Part shown: positions 46,537 through 55,005 of the stretch, piece by piece
How positions within the stretch are numbered: the first letter of the stretch is position 1
Layout: each line of letters starts with the position of its first letter
Assembly: GCA_035934015.1 (NCBI GenBank)
Contig: DASYYH010000023.1
Coordinates: forward strand, 248,001-312,000
Reading direction: 5' to 3'
DNA length: 64,000 nucleotides
Source of the DNA: Candidatus Acidiferrales bacterium
GTDB lineage: Bacteria > Acidobacteriota > Terriglobia > Acidiferrales > UBA7541
Notes under the pieces: model-generated
What the model was told of the DNA's origin: nothing
Seen by the model: only the letters and a program-made list of their open reading frames with translations
Databases searched by the model: none
Position numbers and translations under genes: made by a program

Positions 46537-47628
46537 TCAGCTCTTACTTCCGAAAAAGAATGCCCGCAGGTGGCTCCAGAATCCCCTCTTTTTCTGCGAT
46601 TTTGCTGTCCTATGAGCCAGCGCTTGGGGCGGTCCAATCACGTCTCCGTGAAAAGTCCACCCTGTCTCGACATCCGCTTCCTTCGCCAAGATGAGCGTCG
46701 CCACGCTGAGGGGTACTGCGGAAACCGTGGCACTTTCCGTATCGTCGCCGATACTCAGGTACGAAGCCTTCAGAGTCGGATTGCTAGCTGTGTATACACC
46801 GGCTTCACGCCTCGGCGAAGTGGATTGTTGTGCTGATTTGCTTGCGGATGTCACGGCCGTTTTTGCCGCCGGTGGCTCAATAGTCTTAGCTGGCGTTGAT
46901 ACCACGGAAGTCTTAGGAGAACTTCCGGTCGTCTGATTCCGAGCAGCAGTGATTGCCGAAGTGGTCGCTCGTTGTGCAACTGTCTCTCCAAAATCACAGG
47001 TGCAAGTTCCTGCCGTTGCTGGACGAGCGCCGAACGGCGCGTCTCGCAGCTCCACTGTACTCGGCTCGGGAATCACCAGCGTCTCGCCGCTTAGTTGCTG
47101 CTGGACTTGGACAGCTCCGTGCGTCGCGGCCACACACATGGCTCCCGAATTCGAAATTCCCAGCGTCATCTCGCGGGGTTGCTCCTGAATCGAAATCGGA
47201 GTCGCCAGAATCGTCGGCGTATAAATCATGATTGGCCGCAGCGCATCGATTTTCACGTGCACATGTCCAAAGCTAAGCGCGATCGTCAGTGCTTCGCCCG
47301 AGTCCAGCACGGTGAGTTTCGCCGGCCCGCAGATGTCGGCCTCGCCTCCGCCGGTGAAATCCAGCCGCGCTTTCCCCGAATGCACCACGATCGTGCTTCC
47401 ATCGGCAACGGAAAACATGTTCGGCGACCCGCTTCCGCTCGTTTCCGCCGGCGCGCTCGCTGGCCCTGTTACAGTGACGTCACTCCCACTCACTTGCCCA
47501 AGCGTCTCGCGTTGTGCGGCACTGGCATCCTGCGCGTGCACGTTCGTGCCTGCGAGCGCCAGAAGAATCACTCCAATCCCGAGCATCCCCCCTTTGCATG
47601 TCGCCGCGATTGTCTTTTTCATTCGCAT
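46537..47628 (-). CDS. Exported FecR-like protein of unknown function
   Basis: 363 residues. A signal peptide (LGIGVILLALAGTNVHA) precedes a domain that resembles FecR beta-repeats: FSVADGSTIVVHSGKARLDFTGGGEADICGPAKLTVL and IALSFGHVHVKIDALRPIMIYTPT. It is followed by a Thr/Ser/Pro/Ala-rich linker (about residues 215-285) and a basic, aromatic tail GFWSHLRAFFFGSKS. FecR domains normally bind surfaces or act as anti-sigma signalling domains, but no sigma factor or transmembrane segment is present here. The function is unknown; the FecR assignment is by resemblance. Confidence 0.7.
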   Translation of the reverse strand: MRMKKTIAATCKGGMLGIGVILLALAGTNVHAQDASAAQRETLGQVSGSDVTVTGPASAPAETSGSGSPNMFSVADGSTIVVHSGKARLDFTGGGEADICGPAKLTVLDSGEALTIALSFGHVHVKIDALRPIMIYTPTILATPISIQEQPREMTLGISNSGAMCVAATHGAVQVQQQLSGETLVIPEPSTVELRDAPFGARPATAGTCTCDFGETVAQRATTSAITAARNQTTGSSPKTSVVSTPAKTIEPPAAKTAVTSASKSAQQSTSPRREAGVYTASNPTLKASYLSIGDDTESATVSAVPLSVATLILAKEADVETGWTFHGDVIGPPQALAHRTAKSQKKRGFWSHLRAFFFGSKS

Positions 47629-47677
47629 TTCATCAGCGGTGAATCAGCCGCATGCGCGGTTGCTATACTATACGTGA

Positions 47678-48460
47678 ATGAGCGAGCCAGCCACATCCGG
47701 TGTGGAGCGCGAACCGGAATCCGTTAACCTTCATTACGATACTCGCTTGCCGCAGCTCTCGCGTTGGCGTCGCATGCAGATTCCGGTCATCGCATGGGCT
47801 GTCTATTTTGCCGTGCGCCTCATCGGTCCTACCCTGCGCTTTGAAGTCCTCGGCTGGCAGCATGCCCAACACGCGTACGACCGCGGTGAGCGTCTGATCG
47901 GCACGTTCTGGCATCGCTCGATTTTTTCGGCCATCTGGTGGTGGCGCAATCGCGGCGTAGTCGTCATGAACACCACGAACTTTGATGGCCAATGGACGCG
48001 CCGGGTTATCGAGCGTTTGGGTTTCGGCACGGCGCAAGGGAGCTCATCGCGCGGCGGTCTGAAGGGCCTGGTCGTGATGGCGCAGCGCCTGGAAGAAGGC
48101 AAGGACGTCGCATTCACCATTGATGGCCCGCGCGGCCCGCGTTACATCGCCAAACCGGGGCCGGTCATGCTCGCGCGGAAAACGGGGCAGCCAGTTTTCA
48201 TGTTTCACATCGGACTCCAGCGCGCCACCACATTTGAAAAGTCCTGGGACCTTTTTCAGGTCCCGCATCTTTTCTCACGCGCTGTCATGGTTATCGCACC
48301 CTTGATTTACGTTCCGCCTGACGCTTCACGCGAAATGATGGAGCAGAAGCATGTCAAAATGCAGGCTTCGCTCGAACGCGTGCGCGACGTCGCGGAATCG
48401 TGGTTCAGTCTCAGCGAAGCAGAACGCGCGCGCATCCGCTGTGAATGGAATTCCGCCTAA
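47678..48460 (+). CDS. Lysophospholipid acyltransferase-like protein, DUF374 family
   Basis: 260 residues. DUF374 hallmarks are IGTFWHRSIFSAIWWWRNRG, GTAQGSSSRGGLKGLVVM and VAFTIDGPRGPRYIAKPGPVMLAR. The family is related to the acyltransferases of lipid A and phospholipid synthesis (PlsC/LpxL-like folds). A single hydrophobic segment near residues 36-52 may sit in the membrane. The ATG at 47678 is 49 nt from the divergent FecR-like gene. Likely inner-membrane lipid acylation; substrate unknown. Confidence 0.88.
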   Translation: MSEPATSGVEREPESVNLHYDTRLPQLSRWRRMQIPVIAWAVYFAVRLIGPTLRFEVLGWQHAQHAYDRGERLIGTFWHRSIFSAIWWWRNRGVVVMNTTNFDGQWTRRVIERLGFGTAQGSSSRGGLKGLVVMAQRLEEGKDVAFTIDGPRGPRYIAKPGPVMLARKTGQPVFMFHIGLQRATTFEKSWDLFQVPHLFSRAVMVIAPLIYVPPDASREMMEQKHVKMQASLERVRDVAESWFSLSEAERARIRCEWNSA

Positions 48461-48516
48461 TTGTCCTTCGGTTTTTCGTGTTTTGCTTCGTGATCGTGGC
48501 CCGGCGGCGCAATCGC

Positions 48517-49116
48517 TCAAACTAGTTTCTTCCAGTGAGCGAGTGCCTCTTCGGTTTGCCGCCGCGTTTCGGCGAGCGTTTGTGAGCAATCGATCAAATC
48601 GTCGGCAAATTTGCGTTTCTCGTCGATGGCCATCTGCGACGCAATGCGTTTTTCCGCCTGTCCTCGCGTGAGCCCGCGGCCCATCGCGCGCTCGATCTGC
48701 TGCTCGCGGGTACACCACGCAACGGCCAGCCGGTCGAAATTCTTGTAATAGCCGCTCTCGATGTGCAGCGCAGCGACGACAACTGCTATGGCAGGTCCTC
48801 CCGGCTCGGCGAGTTTCTTGAGCTGCCTCGTGATCTCGCGCAACACGTGCGGATGAATGATCGCATCAAGGCGTTTCAGCTTTTCGGCATCGCCAAAAAC
48901 GATTTCGCCCAGTTTGCCACGGTCAATGTTTCCGGTCGCATCGGTGATGTCGCGGCCATATTCCGTGATCACTTCTGTCGCGACGGGATTTTCCAGCTTA
49001 AGGTATTCGTGCGCCAGCAGATCTGCTTCGATGATGGTGCAGCCATACTCTTTGAGGACTCGCGCCACCGTCGTCTTGCCGCTGGCGATTCCTCCCGTGA
49101 GTCCGACGGTCAGCAT
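48517..49116 (-). CDS. coaE: Dephospho-CoA kinase
   Basis: 199 residues. It opens with LTVGLTGGIASGKTTVARVL, containing the P-loop. IEADLLAHEYL and DAIIHPHVLREI are CoaE motifs, and RAMGRGLTRGQAEKRIASQM is the lid region. It carries out the last step of CoA synthesis. The gene lies 21 nt after folD on the same strand, so the two are probably co-transcribed. Confidence 0.96.
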   Translation of the reverse strand: MLTVGLTGGIASGKTTVARVLKEYGCTIIEADLLAHEYLKLENPVATEVITEYGRDITDATGNIDRGKLGEIVFGDAEKLKRLDAIIHPHVLREITRQLKKLAEPGGPAIAVVVAALHIESGYYKNFDRLAVAWCTREQQIERAMGRGLTRGQAEKRIASQMAIDEKRKFADDLIDCSQTLAETRRQTEEALAHWKKLV

Positions 49117-49137
49117 ACATTCATCATCGAGAAATCT

Positions 49138-50085
49138 TCAGCGCCGCGACGCCGCTTTTTCCTGCGCCCGCGATCCGCGTCGCAGCCGCGCGGCCTTCAC
49201 CGTGTTGCTCATCAGCATGGCAATCGTCAGCGGCCCCACGCCGCCGGGGACTGGCGTCAGCGCGCCGGCCACCTGCGCGACATCGGGGTGAGCGTCGCCG
49301 ACGAGCGCGAAGCCTTTTTCTTTGAACTTCTCAAGTCTCTGCGGCGAATGTTTGAAAAGCTCCGCCGCTAGCCGTGAATCACTTATCCGCGTCGTGCCGA
49401 CATCAATGACCGTCGCTCCCGGCTTGATGTCTTCCGGCATAATCAGTCCAGGGCGTCCGGAAGCCACAATCACGATGTCCGCCTGGCTCGTGAATTTTCG
49501 CATGTTGCGCGTCTTGGAATGGCAAACGGTCACCGTCGCATCCGCGTGCATCAGCAAAAGCACCATCGGTTTGCCGACGATGTTGCTGCGCCCCACGACG
49601 GCAGCATCTGCGCCCGCGATGGGAATTCCGCTGCGCCGCAGAATCTCCATCACGCCGAGCGGCGTGCACGCCACGAGCCGCGGCCGACCTTCAACGAGTT
49701 CGCCCATGTTCATCGGATGGAATCCATCGACGTCTTTCGCCGGGTCCACGGCTTCGAGAATTTTTCGCGTTTCGATCTGCGCAGGCAGTGGCAACTGCAC
49801 CAGAATCCCATCCACATCGTCGCGCGAATTCAAATCGTTGACGAGCGCCAGCAATTCGGCCGTTGTCGAGTTTGCCGCTGGAGTGATGTGCTCGCTGCAG
49901 AGGCCCAGTTGTTCGCACGCCGCGACTTTGCTGCGAACGTAAATTTTCGACGCAGGATCGTCGCCCACAAGCACTGCAGCCAGTCCCGGCCGGATACCGA
50001 CCGACGCGAGTTCGGCGACCTCATGCTCCAGCTCCGCGTAGATTTCGTCGCGAATCGCCGTTCCATTAAGAATTCGAGCCGTCAA
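49138..50085 (-). CDS. folD: Bifunctional methylenetetrahydrofolate dehydrogenase/cyclohydrolase FolD
   Basis: 315 residues. VGDDPASKIYVRSKVAACEQLG carries the family YxxxK motif, and DGILVQLPLP, PAKDVDGFHPMN, VVGRSNIVGKPM and DVAQVAGALTPVPGGVGPLTIAMLM are all FolD signatures. The TTG start at 50085 has GGAGAG upstream. The C terminus has about 15 extra basic residues (RLRRGSRAQEKAASRR). It interconverts methylene-, methenyl- and formyl-THF in the cytoplasm. Confidence 0.97.
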   Translation of the reverse strand: MTARILNGTAIRDEIYAELEHEVAELASVGIRPGLAAVLVGDDPASKIYVRSKVAACEQLGLCSEHITPAANSTTAELLALVNDLNSRDDVDGILVQLPLPAQIETRKILEAVDPAKDVDGFHPMNMGELVEGRPRLVACTPLGVMEILRRSGIPIAGADAAVVGRSNIVGKPMVLLLMHADATVTVCHSKTRNMRKFTSQADIVIVASGRPGLIMPEDIKPGATVIDVGTTRISDSRLAAELFKHSPQRLEKFKEKGFALVGDAHPDVAQVAGALTPVPGGVGPLTIAMLMSNTVKAARLRRGSRAQEKAASRR

Positions 50086-50244
50086 AATTCTCTCCTGGGC
50101 GTGTCAATCGAGTTCGAAAGCACATCATAACATAGCGAAATTCGCACTGCCGGCGCGGACCTCTTTCTGGCGAAGAAGTTTCGCAAAATTCTGACAGCGT
50201 CGAAATTCCAGTACAATGGAACAGTCGTTGAGGAATTCCAGTCG

Positions 50245-50856
50245 ATGTTTTTTGAAGGCAACGAGCGCAAGGAACGCGAACAGGAAATGCGGCGCGAGGG
50301 CCGCTTGCCGCCGGGCCAGTCTCTCACCTTAAAGTGGCCTGTGCTGCACTACGGCGCCGTGCCGCGCTTCGATCCTGCGCGCTGGGACTTTCGCATCGCA
50401 GGACTTGTCGAAAAGCCCGTGCGTCTCACCTGGGGCGAATTTAATCGCCTGCCGATGAAGGAAGTCACTGCGGATATGCACTGCGTCACCCGCTGGAGCC
50501 GTTTCGACGTGCGCTGGGAAGGCGTGCTGTTCACCGAAGTGATGAAACTCGTGAAGGTCAGTCCTGAAGCGCATTATGTGATGGTTCATGCCGAGCAGAG
50601 CTACACGTCCAACGTTCCGCTCGAAGATCTCACGCGGCCCATGACGCTTTTCGCCTTGCGCCACAATGGCGAACCTTTGCCACCCGATCATGGCTATCCC
50701 CTGCGCCTTGTCGTCCCTCACCTTTACGCCTGGAAGAGTGTGAAATGGGTCCGCGGCATCGAATTCATGGCCCACGACGCTCCCGGCTTCTGGGAGCAGA
50801 ACGGCTATCACATGTACGGCGATCCCTTCAAAGAGCAACGCTTCGACACGGATTAG
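50245..50856 (+). CDS. Sulfite-oxidase-fold molybdopterin-binding protein
   Basis: 203 residues with the sulfite-oxidase/YedY fold. The putative Mo-ligand Cys80 is in DMHCVTRWSRFD; RPMTLFALRHNGEPLPPDHGYPLRLVVPHLYAWKSVKWVRGIEFM is the family C-terminal core. No signal peptide is visible, unlike MsrP/YedY, so it is probably cytoplasmic. No matching membrane partner (MsrQ) is nearby. The substrate is unknown. Confidence 0.9.
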   Translation: MFFEGNERKEREQEMRREGRLPPGQSLTLKWPVLHYGAVPRFDPARWDFRIAGLVEKPVRLTWGEFNRLPMKEVTADMHCVTRWSRFDVRWEGVLFTEVMKLVKVSPEAHYVMVHAEQSYTSNVPLEDLTRPMTLFALRHNGEPLPPDHGYPLRLVVPHLYAWKSVKWVRGIEFMAHDAPGFWEQNGYHMYGDPFKEQRFDTD

Positions 50857-50866
50857 CGAGAGCGCG

Positions 50867-51226
50867 ATGACGTTCAATGACGTTCGCAAAATGGCGCTGA
50901 AGCTCGATGGCGTGGAAGAAAGCACGTCCTATGGAACCGCAGCGTTCAAAATTCACGGCAAGCTGATCGCGCGACTGAAAGAAGATGGCGAATCGCTTGT
51001 CGTGGGTACGACGTTCGAAGAGCGCGAAGAAATGATGGCTGCCGAGCCGGAGACCTACTACATCACCAACCACTATTTGAATTATCCGTGGGTCTTAGTC
51101 CGCCTCTCCCGCGTCCATCCCGATGCCCTGCGCGACTTGCTTAAAGGCGCGGCGCGATTGGCGGCAGCGAGCAAGCGCCGCTCAAAGAAGCACATCGACC
51201 GCCATTCCAAAGCTGATTACCCGTAA
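50867..51226 (+). CDS. MmcQ/YjbR-family protein
   Basis: 119 residues. FNDVRKMALKLDGVEESTSYGTAAFKIHGKLIARL and YYITNHYLNYPWVLVRLSRV match the small DUF419/YjbR double-wing fold family, often called DNA-binding-like. The C terminus is basic (KRRSKKHIDRHSK). The function is not known for most members. It follows the previous gene after 10 nt and is probably co-transcribed with it. Confidence 0.9.
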   Translation: MTFNDVRKMALKLDGVEESTSYGTAAFKIHGKLIARLKEDGESLVVGTTFEEREEMMAAEPETYYITNHYLNYPWVLVRLSRVHPDALRDLLKGAARLAAASKRRSKKHIDRHSKADYP

Positions 51227-51266
51227 GAAGGGTAAGGGTTATAATCGGGACCCACAGAGGGAACAC

Positions 51267-51506
51267 ATGAAATCCGTAGGGAAAGTCCTACTTGCAATCG
51301 TTCTAGCCTACGCGGGGCTAATGTTGGCGTCCGTGGTAGGCGGATTCTTGGCAGGCGCGCTCGGTGCGTTTTTCCATTTGAGCCTACGGACAGTTGCTTC
51401 ATTCGAGTGGACGTTCCCCAAGGTCATTTTCGTCGGTGTCTTGGTATGGCTCTACTTGAGGGAAAAACGAAAGCGATTATGGCCAAAGAAAGATATGAAG
51501 TCGTAA
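51267..51506 (+). CDS. Small two-helix membrane protein
   Basis: 79 residues from ATG 51267, with AGAGGGA upstream. Two hydrophobic segments (LLAIVLAYAGLMLASVVGGF and WTFPKVIFVGVLVWLYL) are followed by a basic tail (REKRKRLWPKK). No family is recognised. The 3' end overlaps a second small ORF by 28 nt. Confidence 0.6.
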   Translation: MKSVGKVLLAIVLAYAGLMLASVVGGFLAGALGAFFHLSLRTVASFEWTFPKVIFVGVLVWLYLREKRKRLWPKKDMKS

Positions 51507-51679
51507 GGATCAGCAGGCGCACTGGCAAGACGGTAGTGGTTTTAAGCACCCTAAGCCACAGCGAATGCGAAAAGGCTACCGCGAAGCATAATGCTGACTT
51601 GTCTCGCGAGCAGCAACTGGAAACGAAGTTCCAATGCCGCAAGAGCAACCCATCGTGCCGTTTTAGAGTAGGCAGCTGA
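51479..51679 (+). CDS. Possible small basic protein
   Basis: 66 residues from ATG 51479, beginning MAKERYEVVRISRRTGKTVV. The amino-acid composition is protein-like, with a Cys pair (FQCRKSNPSC) near the end. It overlaps the previous gene by 28 nt in another frame and has no ribosome site near the ATG, so it may be translated by coupling or may not be real. No family recognised. Confidence 0.4.
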   Translation: MAKERYEVVRISRRTGKTVVVLSTLSHSECEKATAKHNADLSREQQLETKFQCRKSNPSCRFRVGS

Positions 51680-51789
51680 TTGCTTGCGTTCGGAAGCGGC
51701 GACCCCCACGATCGCTAATTGTCTTTGGCGGCTGCGTTTTGTAAGGGTCTGCCCCAAAACAGGTGGACCCGACGCTTGCACTCATTTCC

Positions 51790-54700
51790 TCAGTAGATGT
51801 CGTACTGCTCCCAGTGAAGGGTCGGGTCGGCTTGAATAATGATGCTCTTGCGCGTCAATTGTTCGAGCTCATCCATCATCGCCGATTCGCGTGTCTTGAG
51901 CGCCTTGGCGATCTCCGGATGCACGCGCAGCGTCAGGCTCGCCGAATCGAGCTCCGGCGCCATTTTGCGCGCTTCGGACTGAATCTCATAGCACAGCGTC
52001 GGAATCGACTTCACCATGCCCGAGCCAGTGCAGTACGGACACGGCTGGCACAGCGTGCGCTCCAGCGCCTGCTTCGTGCGTTTGCGCGTAATGGCCACAA
52101 GCCCGAATTCGTTGAAGCGCAGTACCTTTGATGGCGCGCGGTCCGACTTCAATGCATCTTCGAGTGCCGCCATCACCTTTTCGCGGTTGCGCCGCTCCTC
52201 CATGTCGATGAAGTCGATGATGATGATCCCGCCCAAATCCCGCAGCCGGATTTGCCGCACGATCTCCTTCACCGCTTCGATGTTTGTCTTGACGATCGTG
52301 TCTTCCAGGCGATTCGATCCGCGACCCACGAATTTCCCCGTGTTGACGTCGATGGCCACGAGCGCTTCCGTGTGATTGATCACGATGTAGCCGCCCGATT
52401 TCAGCCACACTTTTGGCCGCAGCCCTTTGTCGATTTCCTGCTGAATCCCGAATTCCTCGAAAATCGGCGTCGACTTCGTGAACAGCTTCACGCGGTTCGC
52501 CAGCGTCGGCTGGAAGCGGCTCACGAATTCCAGAACCTTCGTGTATTCCTCCTCCGAATCGACCCAGATCGCCGTGTAATCCGAACTCAAATAGTCGCGG
52601 AGAATTCTCTCGACGAGGTTCAAATCGCGGTGCAGCAGCGACGGCGCTTTGCGCTGCTCGCCGCGTTCTTTGATCTCCGCCCAGGTCTTCGTCAGGAATT
52701 CAACGTCCGCGCGCACTTCCTCGGGTGCCGCGCTCGCCGCAGCCGTGCGCACGATGAATCCGCCGCCGGCCGCCCCTTTCGCTTCGGTCACGAGATGCCG
52801 CAAACGGGAACGCTCTTCCGCCGACGCGATTTTTCGCGACACGCCGGTGTGATCGAGTGTCGGCATATAAACCAAGAATCGCCCCGGCAGCGCGATATGA
52901 CTCGTGATTCGTGCGCCTTTTTTGCCGAGCGGTTCTTTCGCGATCTGCACGATGATTTCCTGCCCCGCTTTCAGCAAATCGGAAATCAACTGCGTCCGCC
53001 GCGGCTGTCCCCGGTGATGTCCGCCGTGTCCTCGGAATGGTTTCCGCCCGCGTCCGCGGTCTCGTCCGCCGCGCCTCATTGGTCGCTGCATACGCGCGCG
53101 AAAATCGCCGCGCACGCGCGCTTGCATCGGCTGAGGCTGCTCTTCATCTTCTTTCGCTGCTATTTCCGCGCCCTGCTCCGCCGCCTGCTCGCCAAGTTCG
53201 ATCGCTTCCGCGATGGCTTCTGCGTCCGCTTCGCTCACGCCAGAAGGAATTTCCTCGTCCTCTTCCACTTCACCGGCTTCGCCAATAGCATCTTCATCTT
53301 CGATCGCGTCGCGCTCCGCGTCTGATGCGCCTTCGTCAATCTCTGTCATTTCCGCCGCGGCCTGCACGCCATTTTCTTCGAAGCCTGCTTCCTGGCCGTC
53401 TTCATTTTCCGCAGCTTCTTGCGCTTCCGCGGCGCGAGCCTCCTCGGCGTTGCGCTCCGCTTCTTCCTGCTGCGCTTCGGCCACCTGCTCCGCAAGCGCC
53501 GCGGCTTCCTCTTCGCTCAACTCCGCCGCGTGAGGCACTTCGTCCGGCTCGACAAAATGGGTGGTCTCCTCATGCGCAATCACCGCCGCGGGATCCTTGT
53601 CTCCCTCGACAATCTCGTCCTCGTGAATCTCTTTTTCGTGAACGTGCGTCTCCTGTGCTTCGGAGACAAACGCCACATGTGATTCGCCAGCGCTTGCCGT
53701 CGTCTCCTGCGATTTCGCCTTCGCCAGCGACTCTCCCGGCAGTGGCTCTAGCGCCGTCGCCCAGCCTTGACTCGGTTCTTCTTGGCGACGGCCGAACTCG
53801 CGTCTTCCGCGGCCGTGTCTGTCGCGTCCACGATCCCGCCCGTAACGCCCGCCCCGATCGCCATGGCCTCCGCGCGAATAACCAGGCGGAAACGGCTCAG
53901 CGGCCTCCTGTGGCGTCGTCGCGTGCGCGCCCGCCTCCTGAGCGCTTGCTTCTGGCGCACCGGTTTCCTGTGCGTTTTCTTCCGCGGTGGGGGTCACTTC
54001 CGGAGCGCCATCATTTTCAGGTATTGCATTGCCGAATTCCATCTCCGGCTTCGCTTCGCCGCTAGTTTCAGCAATGGGCTCCGCGCTTGTAACCGGAGTT
54101 ATAGGGCTCGCTTTGAGCACCGAGAGCGACTCGCCCGGCAACAGAACTGCCTCGAATGGTTCAGTCGGCCCCGCTTCCGATGGCTCATATGGCCGGTGCG
54201 AGGCGTATTTCGACGAAGGCAACTCACGTCCATGCCGCCCGCGGTCTCGTCCACCGTACCGTCCGTCGCGGCCGCGCCCTCCGCGTCCACGATCCCGCCC
54301 GCCACGGCCGTACCCGCCGCGATCGTCCCTGGATCTGCCACCCCGCCCAAAAGGACGCCCGTGATAACCATGCTGCTCCCGTCCCGTCGCGCTCATTGCC
54401 GGTTGCGAAGACTCGCCGCCGGTGTTTCCGGGATGGATTGTTTCGCCCGGCAGCGGCTCGACGTCAATCGGCTCGATCGCTCCTTGTCCAGGTGCGCCTG
54501 TTCCGCCGAATGCCTGGCCGCCTTGGTCTTCCATCTTGTGAATCTTTTCCTCGACGGTGTGAACCACCGTGTCGAATTCTTCTACGTCTTGCAGGAAATC
54601 TGTGACGTAAAGGAATGCGTCGCTATCGAGGCCGATATCCACAAAGGACGATTGCATGCCGGGAAGCACGCGCGTCACTCGCCCTTTGTATATGCTGCCG

Positions 54701-54813
54701 ACTAACGCAAATTCTTTTTCTCGTTCGACGTAAATCTCACAAAGCTGTCCATCTTCCAAAATCGCGACCCGCGTTTCGTGCGGGTTCGCGCAAACCACCA
54801 TCTCCTTCGCCAT
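51790..54813 (-). CDS. Ribonuclease E/G family protein with a very large insert in the S1 domain
   Basis: 1,007 residues; RNase G is normally near 490. The S1 domain begins IYKGRVTRVLPGMQSSFVDIGL (residues 41-62), is interrupted by about 510 residues (95-605), and resumes at GQEIIVQIAKEPLGKKGARITSHIALPGRFLVYMP. The insert is made of Arg-Gly blocks (about 150-200, 312-345, 566-607) separated by Ala/Glu-rich acidic stretches (380-560), and carries the motif LPGE[S/T] three times (121, 225, 358). The catalytic part is intact: Asp in ALVAIDVNTGKFVG, Asp in IIIIDFIDM, and the zinc-link Cys pairs CQPCPYC. The ATG at 54813 has GGAG upstream. Expected role: mRNA and rRNA processing. Confidence 0.95.
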   Translation of the reverse strand: MAKEMVVCANPHETRVAILEDGQLCEIYVEREKEFALVGSIYKGRVTRVLPGMQSSFVDIGLDSDAFLYVTDFLQDVEEFDTVVHTVEEKIHKMEDQGGQAFGGTGAPGQGAIEPIDVEPLPGETIHPGNTGGESSQPAMSATGREQHGYHGRPFGRGGRSRDDRGGYGRGGRDRGRGGRGRDGRYGGRDRGRHGRELPSSKYASHRPYEPSEAGPTEPFEAVLLPGESLSVLKASPITPVTSAEPIAETSGEAKPEMEFGNAIPENDGAPEVTPTAEENAQETGAPEASAQEAGAHATTPQEAAEPFPPGYSRGGHGDRGGRYGRDRGRDRHGRGRREFGRRQEEPSQGWATALEPLPGESLAKAKSQETTASAGESHVAFVSEAQETHVHEKEIHEDEIVEGDKDPAAVIAHEETTHFVEPDEVPHAAELSEEEAAALAEQVAEAQQEEAERNAEEARAAEAQEAAENEDGQEAGFEENGVQAAAEMTEIDEGASDAERDAIEDEDAIGEAGEVEEDEEIPSGVSEADAEAIAEAIELGEQAAEQGAEIAAKEDEEQPQPMQARVRGDFRARMQRPMRRGGRDRGRGRKPFRGHGGHHRGQPRRTQLISDLLKAGQEIIVQIAKEPLGKKGARITSHIALPGRFLVYMPTLDHTGVSRKIASAEERSRLRHLVTEAKGAAGGGFIVRTAAASAAPEEVRADVEFLTKTWAEIKERGEQRKAPSLLHRDLNLVERILRDYLSSDYTAIWVDSEEEYTKVLEFVSRFQPTLANRVKLFTKSTPIFEEFGIQQEIDKGLRPKVWLKSGGYIVINHTEALVAIDVNTGKFVGRGSNRLEDTIVKTNIEAVKEIVRQIRLRDLGGIIIIDFIDMEERRNREKVMAALEDALKSDRAPSKVLRFNEFGLVAITRKRTKQALERTLCQPCPYCTGSGMVKSIPTLCYEIQSEARKMAPELDSASLTLRVHPEIAKALKTRESAMMDELEQLTRKSIIIQADPTLHWEQYDIY

Positions 54814-55005
54814 GAGAACTCCTCAGGGAGCATCGGCGCTCAGCCGCGCGGTGCATATTTGCACGCGAGTGTCCCGGCATTTCCGGGGCGGCCCGGAGGG
54901 ATTCATTTCTTTCCCTCGCATTCCACTTCATCCGATGCGCTCCTCGCTCCCCAATTATGATTTCCGGTGCGCCATGCGCTTCCGGAGTACAAACTTTCTC
55001 TGCGC

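Noticed and set aside
53325-54705. Long plus-strand frames opposite the RNase E/G insert
   Set aside because: They arise from the low-complexity Arg/Gly/Glu codons on the other strand; composition is extreme Arg/Pro/Ser and no domain is visible.
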